From Nostoc flagelliforme FACHB-838 (GTDB taxonomy: Bacteria; Cyanobacteriota; Cyanobacteriia; Cyanobacteriales; Nostocaceae): a DNA stretch of 64,000 bases. Of the stretch, positions 62,891 to 64,000 are shown in pieces. The translations under genes and the position numbers were made by a program. Numbering within the stretch: the stretch's first letter is position 1; the number at the start of each line of letters is the position of its first letter. The stretch covers positions 1 to 64,000 of the forward strand of contig NZ_JACJSI010000018.1 in assembly GCF_014698065.1 (NCBI RefSeq), read 5' to 3'. Under the pieces are notes generated by a model. That model saw only the letters and a list, made by a program, of their open reading frames with translations, was not told the origin of the DNA and did not search any database.

Positions 62891-64000
62891 ATGAAGCTGG
62901 CAGCAAGAATAAGTAAGGTAACACCTTCATTAACCTTAGCGATCGCAGCCAAGGCTAAGGCACTGAAGGCAGAAGGAATAGATGTTTGTAGCTTTAGCGC
63001 TGGAGAACCAGATTTTGATACCCCAGCGCATATTAAAGCCGCAGCAGTCAAAGCTTTGGAAGAAGGCAAAACCAAGTATGGTGCAGCAGCCGGAGAACCA
63101 AAGTTAAGGGAAGCGATCGCCCACAAGCTTAAAATTGATAACGGTCTTGATTACAAGTCTGAGAATGTCATCGTCACCAATGGCGGCAAGCATTCTCTCT
63201 ACAACTTAATGGTGGCGCTGATCGATCCAGGTGATGAGGTAATTATCCCTGCACCCTACTGGCTAAGTTATCCCGAAATGGTGACTTTGGTTGGCGGAGT
63301 TCCGGTAATTGTCCCAACAGATGCAACAACGGGTTATAAAATTACTCCCGAACAACTCCGTAAAACAATCACGCCGAAGACAAAGTTATTTATCCTCAAC
63401 TCTCCATCTAATCCCACAGGGATGGTTTACACGCCAGATGAAATCAAAGCACTGGCAAAAGTAGTAGTTGATGCAGATATCTTTGTCGTTTCTGATGAGA
63501 TTTACGAAAAGATTCTCTACAACGGTGCAGAACATATCAGCATCGGTTCTCTTGGGAAGGAAATTTTTGACCGCACTTTGATTAGTAATGGGTTTGCGAA
63601 AGCTTATTCTATGACTGGGTGGCGTCTCGGCTATTTAGCGGGGCCTGTGGAAATCATTAAAGCAGCGAGTTCCATCCAAGGGCATAGTACATCTAACGTG
63701 TGTACCTTTGCTCAATATGGTGCGATCGCAGCGCTACAAAATTCTCAAGATTGTGTCGAAGAAATGCGCCAAGCCTTCGCCAAACGCCGACAGGTAATGC
63801 TAGACAGACTCAACGCCATCCCTGGATTGAGTACCGCCTCACCAGATGGCGCTTTTTATCTGTTCCCTGATATCAGCAAAACCGGTCTAAAATCCCTAGA
63901 ATTTTGTGATGCCTTGCTAGAAAAACATCAAGTTGCAGTCATTCCCGGAATTGCTTTTGGCGCTGATGACAACATTCGCCTTTCCTACGCCACAGATATG
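62891..64000 (+). CDS. aspC: Aspartate aminotransferase (partial, runs off right edge)
   Basis: 370 codons are visible from ATG 62891 ([20 protein letters not shown]), with no stop before the window ends; the family is about 388-400 residues, so only a short C-terminus is missing. Class I/II PLP aminotransferase: '[20 protein letters not shown]', '[11 protein letters not shown]', '[12 protein letters not shown]', '[13 protein letters not shown]', and the PLP lysine in '[18 protein letters not shown]'. It interconverts aspartate and 2-oxoglutarate with oxaloacetate and glutamate; the group also includes prephenate-using members in plants and cyanobacteria. Divergent from the RNase T2 gene. Confidence 0.94.
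   Translation, partial: MKLAARISKVTPSLTLAIAAKAKALKAEGIDVCSFSAGEPDFDTPAHIKAAAVKALEEGKTKYGAAAGEPKLREAIAHKLKIDNGLDYKSENVIVTNGGKHSLYNLMVALIDPGDEVIIPAPYWLSYPEMVTLVGGVPVIVPTDATTGYKITPEQLRKTITPKTKLFILNSPSNPTGMVYTPDEIKALAKVVVDADIFVVSDEIYEKILYNGAEHISIGSLGKEIFDRTLISNGFAKAYSMTGWRLGYLAGPVEIIKAASSIQGHSTSNVCTFAQYGAIAALQNSQDCVEEMRQAFAKRRQVMLDRLNAIPGLSTASPDGAFYLFPDISKTGLKSLEFCDALLEKHQVAVIPGIAFGADDNIRLSYATDM

Noticed and set aside
62818..63126. 102-codon minus-strand ORF at the right end
   Set aside because: It is antisense to the start of the aspartate aminotransferase gene, which has all family motifs.

Overview
The window looks like chromosome of a filamentous, Nostoc/Anabaena-type cyanobacterium. GCGATCGC (HIP1) octamers are scattered through most genes. 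The gene set includes cyanobacterial and plastid families (ycf35, ycf46, DUF3172, DUF7219, an SLH-OprB porin, sqdB/sqdX). Intergenic DNA is full of the heptamer (TCATTGG/TCATTAG) and palindromic repeats typical of Nostoc genomes. No heterocyst-specific gene is present, so the genus is an inference.

Layout. 1-431: a ribbon-helix-helix antitoxin whose PIN toxin partner is cut short next to the start of a transposase-like ORF. 750-9839: Nudix hydrolase, proline iminopeptidase, SLH porin, fused PabA-PabB (folate), a patch of decayed genes (cation/H+ antiporter relic and a stop-split ORF), an AMIN-domain protein and DUF3172. 10504-18802: orphan ABC-2 permease, PEP-CTERM-like secreted protein, a 1424-residue secreted beta-helix/RTX protein and a family 2 glycosyltransferase. 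18956-23390: translation and secretion cluster rplS, trnW(CCA), secE, nusG, rplK, rplA, L10 leader, rplJ, rplL. 23995-27044: an acetyltransferase, a Uma2 relic, and an AT-rich two-gene DUF262 + HEPN module. 27078-31906: ycf35, ycf46, an RHH protein, a SnoaL-like protein, an FHA membrane protein and a lipoprotein. 32071-35036: sulfolipid synthesis (sqdB, sqdX) with a convergent acetyltransferase between. 35333-38207: GAF-GAF-PAS adenylate cyclase and DUF7219. 38844-46364: purC, then an outer-membrane cluster of Omp85/BamA, lpxC, fabZ, lpxA, lpxB. 46545-51226: C5 DNA methyltransferase, VOC protein, YlqF GTPase and an FHA-GAF adenylate cyclase. 51442-54549: succinate-semialdehyde dehydrogenase plus a ThDP enzyme, matching the 2-oxoglutarate decarboxylase bypass of the cyanobacterial TCA cycle. 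54671-60351: an accessory region bounded by two related 21-bp repeat arrays and holding a small membrane protein, two P-loop ATPases and a PIN toxin-antitoxin pair. 60796-64000: class I aldolase, RNase T2 and the start of an aspartate aminotransferase running off the right edge.

The most interesting accessory loci are: (a) the DUF262-HEPN pair at 25238-27044, a candidate defence or toxin-antitoxin module whose effector ORF runs into the tandem terminators of ycf35; and (b) the 54671-60003 region, where two arrays of 21-bp units encode, on the minus strand, a heptapeptide repeat (consensus LSFVDEP / LILVNEP). In the first array the differences among the central units are silent in that minus-strand frame. 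Many intergenic hairpins are dispersed repeats; two near-identical ones (17764 and 23758) differ by compensatory changes. Repeat-derived sequence also appears inside sqdX and the Omp85 gene.
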